From assembly GCA_016786595.1 (NCBI GenBank), contig JAEUWB010000059.1, positions 1 to 64,000 on the forward strand: DNA of 64,000 nucleotides. Direction: 5' to 3'. Positions 32,007-41,067 of the stretch are shown here, piece after piece. The notes below the pieces were generated by a model. The model was given only the letters and a program-made list of their open reading frames with translations, was not told where the DNA came from and ran no database searches. The translations under genes were made by a program, and so were the position numbers. How positions within the stretch are numbered: the first letter of the stretch is position 1; every line of letters begins with the position of its first letter. This DNA is from a bacterium. GTDB taxonomy: Bacteria; Bdellovibrionota_C; UBA2361; SZUA-149; JAEUWB01.

Positions 32007-35000
32007 TTAATTTTGACGCTTACGAGCAATTGCGCGTAAGTGGCTGCAAATCACATGTAGGCTTGAAATCTGTAGGCTGCCGTTAAGCATATGCGTAGTA
32101 TTTGCTGTAAAAGTATTGACAGTCTCTTTGCGTTTTTGCAGATATTTTTCAATTGCTTCCGCATCGGTTCGTCCCGTTTCAGAAATAATCGATTTGGTGA
32201 TGGTGGTTATGCCCTGTCGTAACTCGGAAGTAAGGGAACGCAATGAAATCATGTCCCAGCGATTTGTGACCGGCAGTTGTGTTGCCTGTGACAGAATTTC
32301 TGGGATCGTAAAGCGCTCTGATAAAATAAAAGCAACTTTTGCCACTTCAATTAAATCATGACCGGTCTTGTCAGCGACATCGATGATGTCTAAGAACATA
32401 GCGCCGTAGGAAAGGGAACGCACTTTTTCAGCGACGCTACGTGCTAGGCCTGCATTTTCAAGCTCAGCGACGAAGGCCTGGAAGAGCTTGAGCTCCTTAG
32501 GGGCTAAAATTTTATTAATTTGCGAGGATAGGACGCGGAAGCGGCCACGATAGTGCTCAATTTCTGGTTCAAGTGAGCCACGGTCAGAACGCTGTTCTAA
32601 AAACCAGCGAGTCATGCGGTCAAGGCTGTTACTTAAGCTTAGTGCTGCATGTGAGAATTCATGAACGCTTGCAGCGGTATCGAGAATCCTTAGCTGCATC
32701 CAAATTTCCCTTGCATCTGCAACTGCGGTGCCAATCAGAAATGCACTGACTACATCTACGTCATTTAAGCTTGTTTCTTGAGCAACGCGGTTGACGAAAG
32801 CTGATCCCATTAATTCAACAGTAATATTCACAACTTGCTTAGTGATGATTTCGCGCCTGAGCGGATGATTTTTTACTGCGTCAGGATATGTTTGCACGAG
32901 TTCTGCAGGGAAGTAGTCAAGCAAGAGTTTTTCTAAAAAAATGTCATCGGGTAGTTTGGTTTTAACGATTTGGTCGCTGAGTATTAATTTAGCATAGCCA
33001 ATTAATAGAGCTAAAGTAGGCCGTGTTAGGCCGCGTTTTTCTTTGATGTAGCGCGTAATAATCTCCTCGTCAGGAAATCCATCACGAACGCGGTCAACTA
33101 CTCCTACTTTAGCGAGGCGATCGATCATTGCAGCATAGATATCCAGATTGCGTTGGCTTCTTCTTTCTCCAAGCGAAATGACGATGTTTTGCAAGCGATT
33201 CCGCTCTAATACTAACTCTGCAACTTCATTGGTCAACTTTGCCAATAGTGCGTTGCGTGCAGGGACTTGCATTGTGCCTTGTCGAACAAGCGTATCAAGT
33301 AGGATTTTAATGTTGACTTCGTGATCGGAGAGATCTACTCCACCGGAGTTATCGACGGCATCAGTGTTAATTCTTCCGTGGACGTCACGTGCGAATTCAA
33401 CGCGTCCAATTTGAGTTGCACCAAGATTTCCGCCCTCGGCAAAGATTTTGGCACGAAGCTGTTTGCCATTAACACGGCAATCATCGTTGGCGCGATCGCC
33501 TGCTGCTTCATGTGATTCAATTGAAGCTTTGACATAAGTTCCAATCCCGCCGTTCCAGATGAGGTCGACAGGTGCTTTGAGAATTACATGCATTAGTTCC
33601 ATCGGCGTGAAAGAACTCTGCTCTGTTGCAAGTACTTGCATCGCTTGTGAACTTAATTGAATTTCTTTATCAGCTCTGCTCCAAACCCCACCACCAGTGC
33701 TAATCAGAGATTTATTGTAATCGTTCCAAGATGATTTAGGTAATTCAAATAAGCGTTTACGTTCGGAGTAGGAAACTGCAGGATCTGGTGAAGGATCGAT
33801 AAAGATATGGCGATGATCAAACGCTGCAATTAATTTTGCATTTTTAGCTAAAATCAAACCGTTACCAAAGACATCGCCCGACATGTCGCCAATTCCGGCC
33901 ATTGTATAAGTTTCCTTCTCGACATTTCGGCCGAGGTCAGTAAAGTGGCGCTTAACTGACTCCCATGTGCCACGCGCTGTGATTCCAACTTTTTTGTGGT
34001 CATAGCCATTTGAACCACCAGAGGCAAAAGCATCACCTAACCAAAAGTTAAATTCTTTTACTGCCAGTTCATTCGCGGTATCGCTAAAAGTTGCCGTGCC
34101 CTTGTCTGCGGCAACAACAAGATATGGATCAACCTCATCATAAATCACAGTCTTCTCAGGATGAACGACTTTCCCATCACAGCGGTTGTCAGCTAATTCT
34201 AAAAGGCTGCGGATAAATTGCTTATAGGCTTCAACCACATGCTCAGAAGTAATTGCTTTTCCAGCCGGATGTTTAGCGATAAACCCACCTTTGGCTCCAG
34301 AGGGGACAATGATGGTGTTTTTGATCATTTGTGTTTTTACGAGCCCAAGTACTTCAGTCCGAAAATCCTCAGGTCGGTCACTCCAGCGAATTCCCCCGCG
34401 AGAGACTCTACTACAGCGCAGGTGCACGGCTTCAACGGCTGGACTGTTTACATATGTTTCATATAGCGGGCGTGGAGTTGGCATTGTTGTAATTTTCGAA
34501 CAATCGATTTTGAAGGCAATTCTCTCACAAGTGTCATTACGGAAAAAATTTGTTCGCACGATTGACTGAATCAGATTCAACATTGCCTTGATGATTTTGT
34601 CATCGGCAGCAAGTTTGATAGACCTTGCTAATTCGCTGGCGCTGCGTAGTATTTCCGCAAAGCGCGTTGCTCGTTCCGTTGCATCAAGCGCGGGATTGAA
34701 ACGTTGGTAAAACATCGCAACAATCATTTTGACGATCTGTGGATAACGATTTACCGCAGCAATTAATTGCTCGCGGGTCGTACCGATTTTAATCTGCCAT
34801 AAATATCCAAGCATCGCTCGCACCAGCGCAATGTCGCTGAGGTGCAGACCAGGATTAATCAAGAGAGAATTAAGAGAATCATCGATGGCCTTGCCGTTAA
34901 GGATTCCTTCGAGTCCTGGAATAAAGATACTGCGTAATGCTTCGATTTCAGTTTGTTCAGTTGAGCGTAAATTTACTACAAAGCGCGACATCGAAAATTC

Positions 35001-36722
35001 AAATTGCTCAGGTTTAGTGCTTGAAGTTGCAAGCTCACTTTGTACTTCCAAATTTACATGCTCAAGCACTGGAATTACAGAGCTTAGGCTGAGAGGCTTA
35101 CCAAGTTTGTATACAGTAAGAATCAGCTGTTCACTTTGAGCTGTTGGTCTGACTTCGCAACGAATTGCATTACTATGAGACAGGGTAGAAATTACACGAG
35201 CATCTAAGGCCGCCTCGATTGGCGTAACGGCAGAGCGGTATTGCTCTGGTAGGAGCTGTGCAATGCGGCGGATCGTAAGCCGTGGAACGTCTGTGATCTT
35301 GGCTTTACTCGCAGCATCAAGCACGGACTCTTCCCAAGTTTGAGTAAGTTGGCCAAGTTCGGCTTCAATTTTCTGGATATCAAGTGCTTGAGCCTGAGCC
35401 TGAGCATAGGGGAATGAAACATACATGCGCGCAAATTGTTCTTCGGTAATTGCTAATACTACATGCGAAGATTCTCGGGGGATATTAGTAATTTGTTCTA
35501 TGTAGTTTTTTACTACATGCGGGGCGCGATCAGTGAAACGCACACGCGGCATCGCAATCATAATTGTCGTGTAAGTATCACTTGCATCGGTGCGTAGTTG
35601 CACAGTTACTGCTTCACGATGCTCACGCGCAAGTAGGAGCTCTACGTGATCTTTGAGCTCATTAAAAGTCATTTGGAATAGTTGAATTTTGGGGATCGTA
35701 TTTACGATTGCAATAATTGCTTTGTAGTCATGCGCGTTAGGAATCGCGCCCTCGGTTTTTAATAAATCTTGCAGCTTTTTCTTGAATGATGGAATGCCCG
35801 AGACTTCAAGTGAGATTGCGTGTGAGGTTAAAGTGCCAGCTACTGCAAAGACGCTACCATCTTGCATTGGAATGATAATTACATCGATAGGTTGACGTTT
35901 ATGAACGATACTATAGGAGGGGCTTTGTAATACGATACAGCTTTGTTTGAGTTCGCGCGCGCGTTCAGCCACAGCGACGCAGTGCTTAGTAAAAGCAACG
36001 CGCTTGACGTTTTCACTGAATAATCCAAGTCGAGTGAGCCTGCCTCCAGATGCTCTGAGTACCCCCATCAAGACCATTCCAGAAGTTGTGAGCCATAAAA
36101 GAAATTCAGACAGCTCAGGCCAGTCTGGAGAACTTACGCCTTCAAGCATGCGTACTGCTTCATTCGTTTCGCGCAGCATTACAGGAAAATCATCGGTAAC
36201 TTGCACAAGTTCTGGGAGTAATTCCTGCAATTGAGCTTCAAGCTGATCGATTGATAAGTCAATACGACTGACTTCGGCGTAGTTGATCGACACATACTGA
36301 TCCGACTTTTCCAAAATCATCGGATGATGAAAACAATGCACCTCAAGTTTAAGCGCACGGAAAAGTTCAAGCAGTGAGTCGACGATAAACGGACGGTCAG
36401 CTAAAGTTAGCCTGATTAAAATATGCTGAGCACGCGGGTCTCCAGGCTTAGCTGTTTCTACGCTGAGCAGTACTCTTTTGTCAGTGGTTTTAAATTGATT
36501 GTATTGTTCAGCCATTTCCTGAGCAATACGTTCGAGGGTATCTGTTGTCGTTGCCTCAAGGTAATCTGACGGGGCTCGGCCAAATAAGACCTCGAAAATA
36601 CTACGGTCGTCATATGGAGATACTGGTGATGCTGCTAGTGAAGACTTGCTAACCTTCTGAAATTCTTCATATCTGAGGTTAAACAAAGATGTATTTTTCT
36701 GAGTTGCCATTCCCGTATTCAT
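32007..36722 (-). CDS. gdhB: NAD-specific glutamate dehydrogenase, large (about 180 kDa) type
   Basis: The 1571-residue length fits the 'L-GDH' class (about 1600 residues) known in Pseudomonas and other Proteobacteria. The N-terminal half holds ACT-like regulatory regions (GRAPSDYLEATTTDTLERIA). The catalytic domain near residues 740-1250 has SRVSRGGIRWSDRPEDFRTE, then VPSGAKGGFIAKHP with the catalytic lysine, and AGIGDMSGDVFGNGL and GGNLGATQIGRVEFA for the NAD domain. It converts glutamate and NAD+ to 2-oxoglutarate, NADH and ammonium, feeding carbon into the TCA cycle. AGGAG lies 9 nt before the ATG. The Cas4-like gene follows 2 bp downstream. Confidence 0.95.
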   Translation of the reverse strand: MNTGMATQKNTSLFNLRYEEFQKVSKSSLAASPVSPYDDRSIFEVLFGRAPSDYLEATTTDTLERIAQEMAEQYNQFKTTDKRVLLSVETAKPGDPRAQHILIRLTLADRPFIVDSLLELFRALKLEVHCFHHPMILEKSDQYVSINYAEVSRIDLSIDQLEAQLQELLPELVQVTDDFPVMLRETNEAVRMLEGVSSPDWPELSEFLLWLTTSGMVLMGVLRASGGRLTRLGLFSENVKRVAFTKHCVAVAERARELKQSCIVLQSPSYSIVHKRQPIDVIIIPMQDGSVFAVAGTLTSHAISLEVSGIPSFKKKLQDLLKTEGAIPNAHDYKAIIAIVNTIPKIQLFQMTFNELKDHVELLLAREHREAVTVQLRTDASDTYTTIMIAMPRVRFTDRAPHVVKNYIEQITNIPRESSHVVLAITEEQFARMYVSFPYAQAQAQALDIQKIEAELGQLTQTWEESVLDAASKAKITDVPRLTIRRIAQLLPEQYRSAVTPIEAALDARVISTLSHSNAIRCEVRPTAQSEQLILTVYKLGKPLSLSSVIPVLEHVNLEVQSELATSSTKPEQFEFSMSRFVVNLRSTEQTEIEALRSIFIPGLEGILNGKAIDDSLNSLLINPGLHLSDIALVRAMLGYLWQIKIGTTREQLIAAVNRYPQIVKMIVAMFYQRFNPALDATERATRFAEILRSASELARSIKLAADDKIIKAMLNLIQSIVRTNFFRNDTCERIAFKIDCSKITTMPTPRPLYETYVNSPAVEAVHLRCSRVSRGGIRWSDRPEDFRTEVLGLVKTQMIKNTIIVPSGAKGGFIAKHPAGKAITSEHVVEAYKQFIRSLLELADNRCDGKVVHPEKTVIYDEVDPYLVVAADKGTATFSDTANELAVKEFNFWLGDAFASGGSNGYDHKKVGITARGTWESVKRHFTDLGRNVEKETYTMAGIGDMSGDVFGNGLILAKNAKLIAAFDHRHIFIDPSPDPAVSYSERKRLFELPKSSWNDYNKSLISTGGGVWSRADKEIQLSSQAMQVLATEQSSFTPMELMHVILKAPVDLIWNGGIGTYVKASIESHEAAGDRANDDCRVNGKQLRAKIFAEGGNLGATQIGRVEFARDVHGRINTDAVDNSGGVDLSDHEVNIKILLDTLVRQGTMQVPARNALLAKLTNEVAELVLERNRLQNIVISLGERRSQRNLDIYAAMIDRLAKVGVVDRVRDGFPDEEIITRYIKEKRGLTRPTLALLIGYAKLILSDQIVKTKLPDDIFLEKLLLDYFPAELVQTYPDAVKNHPLRREIITKQVVNITVELMGSAFVNRVAQETSLNDVDVVSAFLIGTAVADAREIWMQLRILDTAASVHEFSHAALSLSNSLDRMTRWFLEQRSDRGSLEPEIEHYRGRFRVLSSQINKILAPKELKLFQAFVAELENAGLARSVAEKVRSLSYGAMFLDIIDVADKTGHDLIEVAKVAFILSERFTIPEILSQATQLPVTNRWDMISLRSLTSELRQGITTITKSIISETGRTDAEAIEKYLQKRKETVNTFTANTTHMLNGSLQISSLHVICSHLRAIARKRQN

Positions 36723-36852
36723 CTGCAGTAACTCCTGAATGTCAGTTGAATCGGGTTACACACGCAAACACCGCAACTGAACACTAATTTCGAGCCGTTA
36801 TATTACTACTTATTCACAAAAAACGCTACGGCGCGGATTTTTAATTATGGAA

Positions 36853-38076
36853 TTAATATGTTTTTAGCTGATTTGTTGCTTTGATGTAGGTTGCCTCAAA
36901 ATTATTAATAATTTCAAGCCATTGCGCTGATGCTTTGCCAGAATCTACAATCTCGCGAAAAGCACTACTGCCAAAAAGCAGATCAATCGCTGGCACCTCT
37001 TTAACGAATTCATAGGCATCAGTACGCCACGAAAAGTCACTTGCAAAACATTTCTTCGCTGCATGAATCATCGCTAATCCAAGTCGATAGGGCTTAAAAG
37101 TACTTCGATCTGTAACGTGAATTTCAACCCCATAACAGTTCAGGCCAGAAAATTTATGAAACTTCGGAATAAAGATAGCAGGGCGTAAGATGCAACCTTG
37201 AATTGAACCAGTCTGGGCAATTGCATCAATCCATTTGCCGCTGTCAATAAAAGGAGCGCCAATTAATTCAAATGGCTTTGTCGTTCCACGACCTTCGGAA
37301 ATATTGGTCGCCTCAAATAAGCAGGCCCCCGGATAAACAACCGCAGTATCAACTGTCGGCATGTTTGGTGAAGGAAAAACCCACGGCGCTGTGGTTTGAT
37401 CGAGATACTGTTCACGCTTCCAGCCCAGCACATTCACAATCTCTAAATCTACAGCAACAGGCTCACAGCTTGCTCCTGCAAGGGAAAAACCAGCCTGAAA
37501 CAGTTTCGCTAGCTCACCGAGTGTCAGTCCGTGTCGGTTTGCAATCGGATGAATTCCACAAAAAGAACGACAAGCAGTCGTCAGTGGAGAACCTTCAATT
37601 TGACTTCCGCCAATTGGGTTTGGACGATCTAAAACAACAACACGGATTTTTAACTCCGCCGCGCGTTGCATGCAAAAATATAGTGTCTGAGCAAACGTGT
37701 AATAGCGCGTGCCAATATCAACGAGATCAAACACCAATGTATCAATGCCTGCAAGTTGCTCTTTAGTTGGCATTAAACTTTCAAAACTACTGCCATAGAG
37801 ACTGTAAATCGGAATTTTTAATTTTGCATGACTTGCATTGCCGACTGCCTGCATGTCTTGATGACCACCAAAAAGCCCGTGCTCGGGGCCAAAGAGCGCC
37901 TTGATCTTAATTGAACCTGATTTTACAAATGCAGACTCACTCAGGAGGTCAATCAAATGTCGATAATTCGAATCCACTGCAGCATGATTCGTGACAACCG
38001 CCAGAGACGCACCCTCTAGGCGCGCAAACGCTTCATCGCGTAAAACATCAATCCCTGTTTTTATTTTTTGTTTCAC
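36853..38076 (-). CDS. namZ: Exo-beta-N-acetylmuramidase (NamZ, DUF1343 family)
   Basis: The 407-residue protein has the family landmarks ASLAVVTNHAAVDSNYRHL, ALFGPEHGLFGGHQDMQAVG, IPIYSLYGSSFESLMPTKEQ, DLVDIGTRYYTFA, and the late NMPTVDTAVVYPGACLFEAT. B. subtilis NamZ releases MurNAc from the non-reducing end of wall glycans. No signal peptide is visible after the GTG start, unlike the secreted Bacillus enzyme, so it may act in the cytoplasm. Its product would feed AmgK/MurU found 6 kb away. The start overlaps the end of the DUF971 gene by 29 bp. Confidence 0.88.
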   Translation of the reverse strand: MKQKIKTGIDVLRDEAFARLEGASLAVVTNHAAVDSNYRHLIDLLSESAFVKSGSIKIKALFGPEHGLFGGHQDMQAVGNASHAKLKIPIYSLYGSSFESLMPTKEQLAGIDTLVFDLVDIGTRYYTFAQTLYFCMQRAAELKIRVVVLDRPNPIGGSQIEGSPLTTACRSFCGIHPIANRHGLTLGELAKLFQAGFSLAGASCEPVAVDLEIVNVLGWKREQYLDQTTAPWVFPSPNMPTVDTAVVYPGACLFEATNISEGRGTTKPFELIGAPFIDSGKWIDAIAQTGSIQGCILRPAIFIPKFHKFSGLNCYGVEIHVTDRSTFKPYRLGLAMIHAAKKCFASDFSWRTDAYEFVKEVPAIDLLFGSSAFREIVDSGKASAQWLEIINNFEATYIKATNQLKTY

Positions 38077-38419
38077 TTAACTCACGCAGTAAGGCAAACG
38101 AATATATTCCGGAATCGTGCTGGTCACCCCAACGCATCCCTAAGGCATATTGGCCGATTGCCCATATCGCTTGCAAGTCTGTTTCTTCGCTCAAGTTGGA
38201 TTTCAAGACTTTTAGTTTAAAACTTGGACGCGCTGCCGCCCCGCCTAAAGGTTGACTGTGACTCGTATCACCGCGTTGCTCCTGGCAAGTCGCGCAGGGA
38301 CAAGCACTTCTGAGCTCGCCACTACTAAATTCAGCCGTTAATCCATCATTCCACGTTATTGCTAAACCTGTTCCGGTATTATTTTGAGCCAGACGCTGAA
38401 TACGAAGAGGAGTTTGCAT
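38048..38419 (-). CDS. DUF971-family protein
   Basis: The 123-residue protein contains ITWNDGLTAEFSSGELRSAC and PCATCQEQRG, the core of DUF971 (the small domain also found at the N-terminus of gamma-butyrobetaine hydroxylase). The three cysteines in SACPCATC look metal-binding. DUF971 proteins are often encoded near Mrp/ApbC iron-sulfur carriers, but their role is unsettled. Here it lies between the polyprenyl synthase and namZ, overlapping namZ by 29 bp, so the three genes probably form an operon. Confidence 0.85.
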   Translation of the reverse strand: MQTPLRIQRLAQNNTGTGLAITWNDGLTAEFSSGELRSACPCATCQEQRGDTSHSQPLGGAAARPSFKLKVLKSNLSEETDLQAIWAIGQYALGMRWGDQHDSGIYSFALLRELSETKNKNRD

Positions 38420-38435
38420 CTTTAACGCCCACGCA

Positions 38436-39440
38436 TTAAGCCACGCGATTCAAGGTAAAGTTAAGTAAATTTTCCAATAATAAACGAACTTTCTGATTGC
38501 CCGAGTTGATATCCGACAGCGCCTCAAGCGCCTTGCCTGCATACTCTTGGGCAATTGATTTTGCTTTCTCGATAATTTCTGAATCGCGTAAATAGGTTAC
38601 AACTGCAATTCGCTGTTCTTCTGTGATTTCGTCTTGAGCAAAAAAATCCCGCGCCTTTGTTTCGCCACTTTTAAGCCAAAGCACATTCACCAGCGAGGGA
38701 GTCTTTTGCTTGAGATCTGTTCCCGAAGGTTTGCCCAGCAAATCTGCAGATGAGGTTACGTCAAGAATATCGTCCACCATCTGAAAAGCAATTCCCGAAT
38801 AATGCCCAAATTTTTTAAAATTCTCTTGGTCTGCCTTGGAGCCGCCAGCAGTGTGACAGCCTGAGAAACAGGCCAGCGCAAAAAGCGATGCTGTTTTTTT
38901 GGCAACAATATCTACATATTCAGCCAGGCTAACTTCACGGCCAGGATTTAAAAATCCCTCTAAAATCTCTCCCTCCGTAAGCTCAACACAGGCTCGTTCC
39001 GTGGCCCGCACAATTTCTGGGTCAAGCTTTGCACATAGCCCAAATGCTCGAACTAATAAAAAATCGCCCGTCAATAAACTCGGCATCATGCCATATTCGG
39101 CATAGGCAGACTTTTTATGCCGCCGCACTGGGCTCTGATCGATGATGTCATCATGCAAAAGCGTTGCCATGTGAATCAATTCAATTCCAGCCGCAATATC
39201 AATTAACGCCGCATTGGGCTGACTCAGCCCGGATAACTTGGAACTCAATAACGCTAAAAGTGGGCGAATGCGCTTGCCGCCCTGGGCAAGTAAATAAGTG
39301 GAAATTTCAGAGATTTGCTTGGCGTCGCTGGATAAACAGGAAGAGATGCGGGATTCAACCTCGCGCATGTCTGCGTTCAATAGCGTTGCAATTTCATTCA
39401 TGATTGATTGCGAAGATGTCGTCTGCAAAGCTGTCATCAT
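38436..39440 (-). CDS. Long-chain polyprenyl diphosphate synthase
   Basis: The 334-residue enzyme has both Asp-rich motifs of trans-prenyltransferases: LLHDDIIDQSPVRRHKKSAY (DDxxD) and FQMVDDILDVTSS (DDxxD), plus QGGKRIRPLLALLSSKLSG. It elongates FPP with IPP. Length and motifs fit an octaprenyl/heptaprenyl synthase (IspB/HepT-like), which could supply the menaquinone side chain. Product length cannot be told by eye. The start could be the internal ATG at residue 14. Confidence 0.9.
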   Translation of the reverse strand: MMTALQTTSSQSIMNEIATLLNADMREVESRISSCLSSDAKQISEISTYLLAQGGKRIRPLLALLSSKLSGLSQPNAALIDIAAGIELIHMATLLHDDIIDQSPVRRHKKSAYAEYGMMPSLLTGDFLLVRAFGLCAKLDPEIVRATERACVELTEGEILEGFLNPGREVSLAEYVDIVAKKTASLFALACFSGCHTAGGSKADQENFKKFGHYSGIAFQMVDDILDVTSSADLLGKPSGTDLKQKTPSLVNVLWLKSGETKARDFFAQDEITEEQRIAVVTYLRDSEIIEKAKSIAQEYAGKALEALSDINSGNQKVRLLLENLLNFTLNRVA

Positions 39441-39523
39441 CGAAAAAATCTTAGATTTAGTTCTGGTTCCTCGGAATGACTCATCGCTTAAAAACTAACA
39501 GCTACTCAGCGTTTTCGTAATAA

Positions 39524-39556
39524 GTGAACAGATTGCTTCGCTGCGATCGCAATGAC
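39524..39556. repeat. Half unit of the GTGAACAGATTGCTTC repeat
   Basis: GTGAACAGATTGCTTCGCTG followed by CGATCGCAATGAC is the same unit as at 30986-31018 and the arms at 40782-40814 and 43064-43096, here without its inverted partner. Confidence 0.75.
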
Positions 39557-39605
39557 TCGTAAGCGTAAAGATTTGCCTTATCCCAGCCGCACAGGCTAGA
39601 AAAAA

Positions 39606-39768
39606 TCAAATCCCCTTAACAAATGTCTTCATGAAAACGTTGGCGTCCCCAAGGGGCCCTCAAGAGGTCCCCAAGGGGATTACTGAATTTGAAGTGCCGC
39701 CCTTCGGCGTCACATGTTCAAATCCCCTTAACAAATGTCTTCATGAAAACGTTGGCGTCCCCAAGGGG
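39606..39768 (-). repeat. 51-bp direct repeat including the tRNA-Glu 3' end, with an intervening GC-rich hairpin
   Basis: 39606-39656 and 39718-39768 are identical over 51 bp. The second copy contains the end of tRNA-Glu (acceptor strand and CCA), and the first is a downstream duplicate. Between them lies the hairpin TTTGAAGTGCCGCC.../GGCGTCACATGTTCAAA (39688-39722). The same hairpin is present next to tRNA-Lys at 40842-40876. The piece AATCCCCTT/AAGGGGATT of the tRNA T-arm flanks it in inverted form. Confidence 0.85.
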
Positions 39769-39828
39769 ATTTGAACCCCTGTTCCCGCCGTGAAAGGGCG
39801 GTGTCCTAGACCCCTAGACGATGGGGAC
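39753..39828 (-). tRNA. tRNA-Glu (UUC)
   Basis: On the minus strand the 76-nt gene starts GTCCCCATCGTCTAGGGG and folds as a cloverleaf. The acceptor GUCCCCA pairs with UGGGGAC, the anticodon loop CUUUCAC gives UUC, and the T-arm is AGGGGTTCAAATCCCCT. The discriminator is G and CCA is encoded. A 51-bp segment that includes its 3' end is duplicated downstream. Confidence 0.95.
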
Positions 39829-39945
39829 CAAAGTTTTCAGCTGTAATAAATTACACTCAAAAAAGCCTACGCTTTCTAATGAATTACAGCATTTCGGTCA
39901 AGACATCTCGTTAAACACACGAATTTGCGCTATTCACTACACTTT

Positions 39946-40659
39946 ATGCTTACTCCAAGACCAGCCTCCAACTCAGCAATCTCACTCTCCGGCCTAATCC
40001 ACAGCGTGCACCTCCCACACGAAGGTACTTCAACCAACACCCCACTAGTCCTACTCGTTCACGGTCGAGCCGGTAACGACCGCGTAATGTGGACATTTTC
40101 TTCCACTGTTAAAGGTTTAAATCCTATTGTCATTGCCCCACAAGCCCCGCTGTCCGACCCAATCGGTGGCTTCAGCTGGTGGCCCATAGACGAATCTATT
40201 CAAGACCCTGAAGAACGTATGACTAAAAATCATGCACAACTCAATACAGCCCTAGAAAAACTCGAGCACTTTATCTCCACTCTGCCAGCACTCTACGGCA
40301 TTAAAACAAAGAACATCATCGCTATGGGCTTTAGCCAAGGAGCAGGAATTATTTCGACACTGTCACTAAAGCGCCCAGAACTATTCTCCGGCGTTGCACT
40401 CCTTGCCGGCTTCGTCCCACGTGTCGTTGTTCAACGTAATGCCTTCGTCTCTACGACAACAACCCCACGCCCCAATTACTTTATCTTTCACGGCACAGAA
40501 GATCAGATGGTGCCAATCAAGCGCGCTGAACAAGCTCGCGACTTTTTAATCGGCCTAGGCTGCGCAGTCGAATACCACACCGACGCCGTGAAACATAAAG
40601 TCAGCGCCTCTGGGATTAAAGCCCTTAAGTGCTGGGTTGATGGTCTGCTGATCAGTTAG
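39946..40659 (+). CDS. Alpha/beta-hydrolase, phospholipase/carboxylesterase type
   Basis: The serine hydrolase signature GFSQGAGI (nucleophile Ser near residue 130) is preceded by LLVHGRAGNDRVMW, the oxyanion-side HG motif. FHGTEDQMVP carries the Asp and KHKVSASGIKAL the probable His of the triad. Length and motif order fit the COG0400 carboxylesterase family, which acts on small esters or lysophospholipids. The frame opens at a TTG at 39925; the ATG at 39946 is chosen. Neither has a clear ribosome site. No neighbouring gene suggests a substrate. Confidence 0.85.
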   Translation: MLTPRPASNSAISLSGLIHSVHLPHEGTSTNTPLVLLVHGRAGNDRVMWTFSSTVKGLNPIVIAPQAPLSDPIGGFSWWPIDESIQDPEERMTKNHAQLNTALEKLEHFISTLPALYGIKTKNIIAMGFSQGAGIISTLSLKRPELFSGVALLAGFVPRVVVQRNAFVSTTTTPRPNYFIFHGTEDQMVPIKRAEQARDFLIGLGCAVEYHTDAVKHKVSASGIKALKCWVDGLLIS

Positions 40660-40669
40660 TTAATCAGCA

Positions 40670-40814
40670 GTCATTGCGAGGATAGTGAATTACTTGTTCA
40701 CTGAGTTATTCAACTGTCATTGCGAGGAGCTGGAAGCGACGAAGCAATCTGTTCACTTAGCACGTAAAATGTTGTTTACCGGTGAACAGATTGCTTCACT
40801 TCGTTCGCAATGAC
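40670..40814. repeat. Palindromic interspersed repeat block, copy nearly identical to 42997-43096
   Basis: Core arms GTCATTGCGAGGAGCTGGAA (from 40716) through GTTCAC (40756) and GTGAACAGATTGCTTCACTT through GCAATGAC (40782-40814) are inverted repeats around a 25-bp centre. A second partial left arm starts at 40670. The copy at 42997-43096 matches almost base for base. Confidence 0.85.
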
Positions 40815-40940
40815 GTAAGTGAGGCGTAGTGGAATGCAGTGTTTGAAGTGCCGCCTTCGGCGTCACGTGTTCAAATCCACTACTGAGTAAGGAATCCGTT
40901 TCTTTTTTCTTACTTTTTCTTTTCGTAAAGAAAAAGTAAG
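40815..40940 (-). repeat. Duplicate of tRNA-Lys 3' end with GC-rich hairpin and AT-rich hairpin
   Basis: GTAAGTGAGGCGTAGTGGA occurs at 40815-40833 and again at 40936-40954 across the tRNA-Lys 3' end. Between them are the hairpin TTTGAAGTGCCGCC...GGCGTCACGTGTTCAAATCC (40842-40878), the inverted tRNA piece TTCAAATCCACTAC (40870-40883), and a perfect 14-bp inverted repeat CTTACTTTTTCTTT/AAAGAAAAAGTAAG (40909-40940) that abuts the tRNA end. Confidence 0.85.
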
Positions 40941-41012
40941 TGAGGCGTAGTGGATTTGAACCACTGACCCGTTGCTTAAAAGGCAACTGCTCTACCCCTG
41001 AGCTAACGCCCC
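40941..41012 (-). tRNA. tRNA-Lys (UUU)
   Basis: On the minus strand the gene begins GGGGCGTTAGCTCAGGGG. The acceptor GGGGCGU pairs with ACGCCUC, the anticodon loop CUUUUAA gives UUU, and the T-loop is GTTCAAATC. The discriminator is A and CCA is not encoded (CTT follows), unlike the Glu and Gly genes nearby. Confidence 0.95.
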
Positions 41013-41067
41013 AGAAAATTATTACCTAAAGAGGGCACAGCCCCTGGGAGGGCAGCAATATCGTGTC

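Noticed and set aside
40753-40986. Minus-strand open frame of 77 residues
   Set aside because: It runs through tRNA-Lys and the repeat next to it, so it cannot be a gene.
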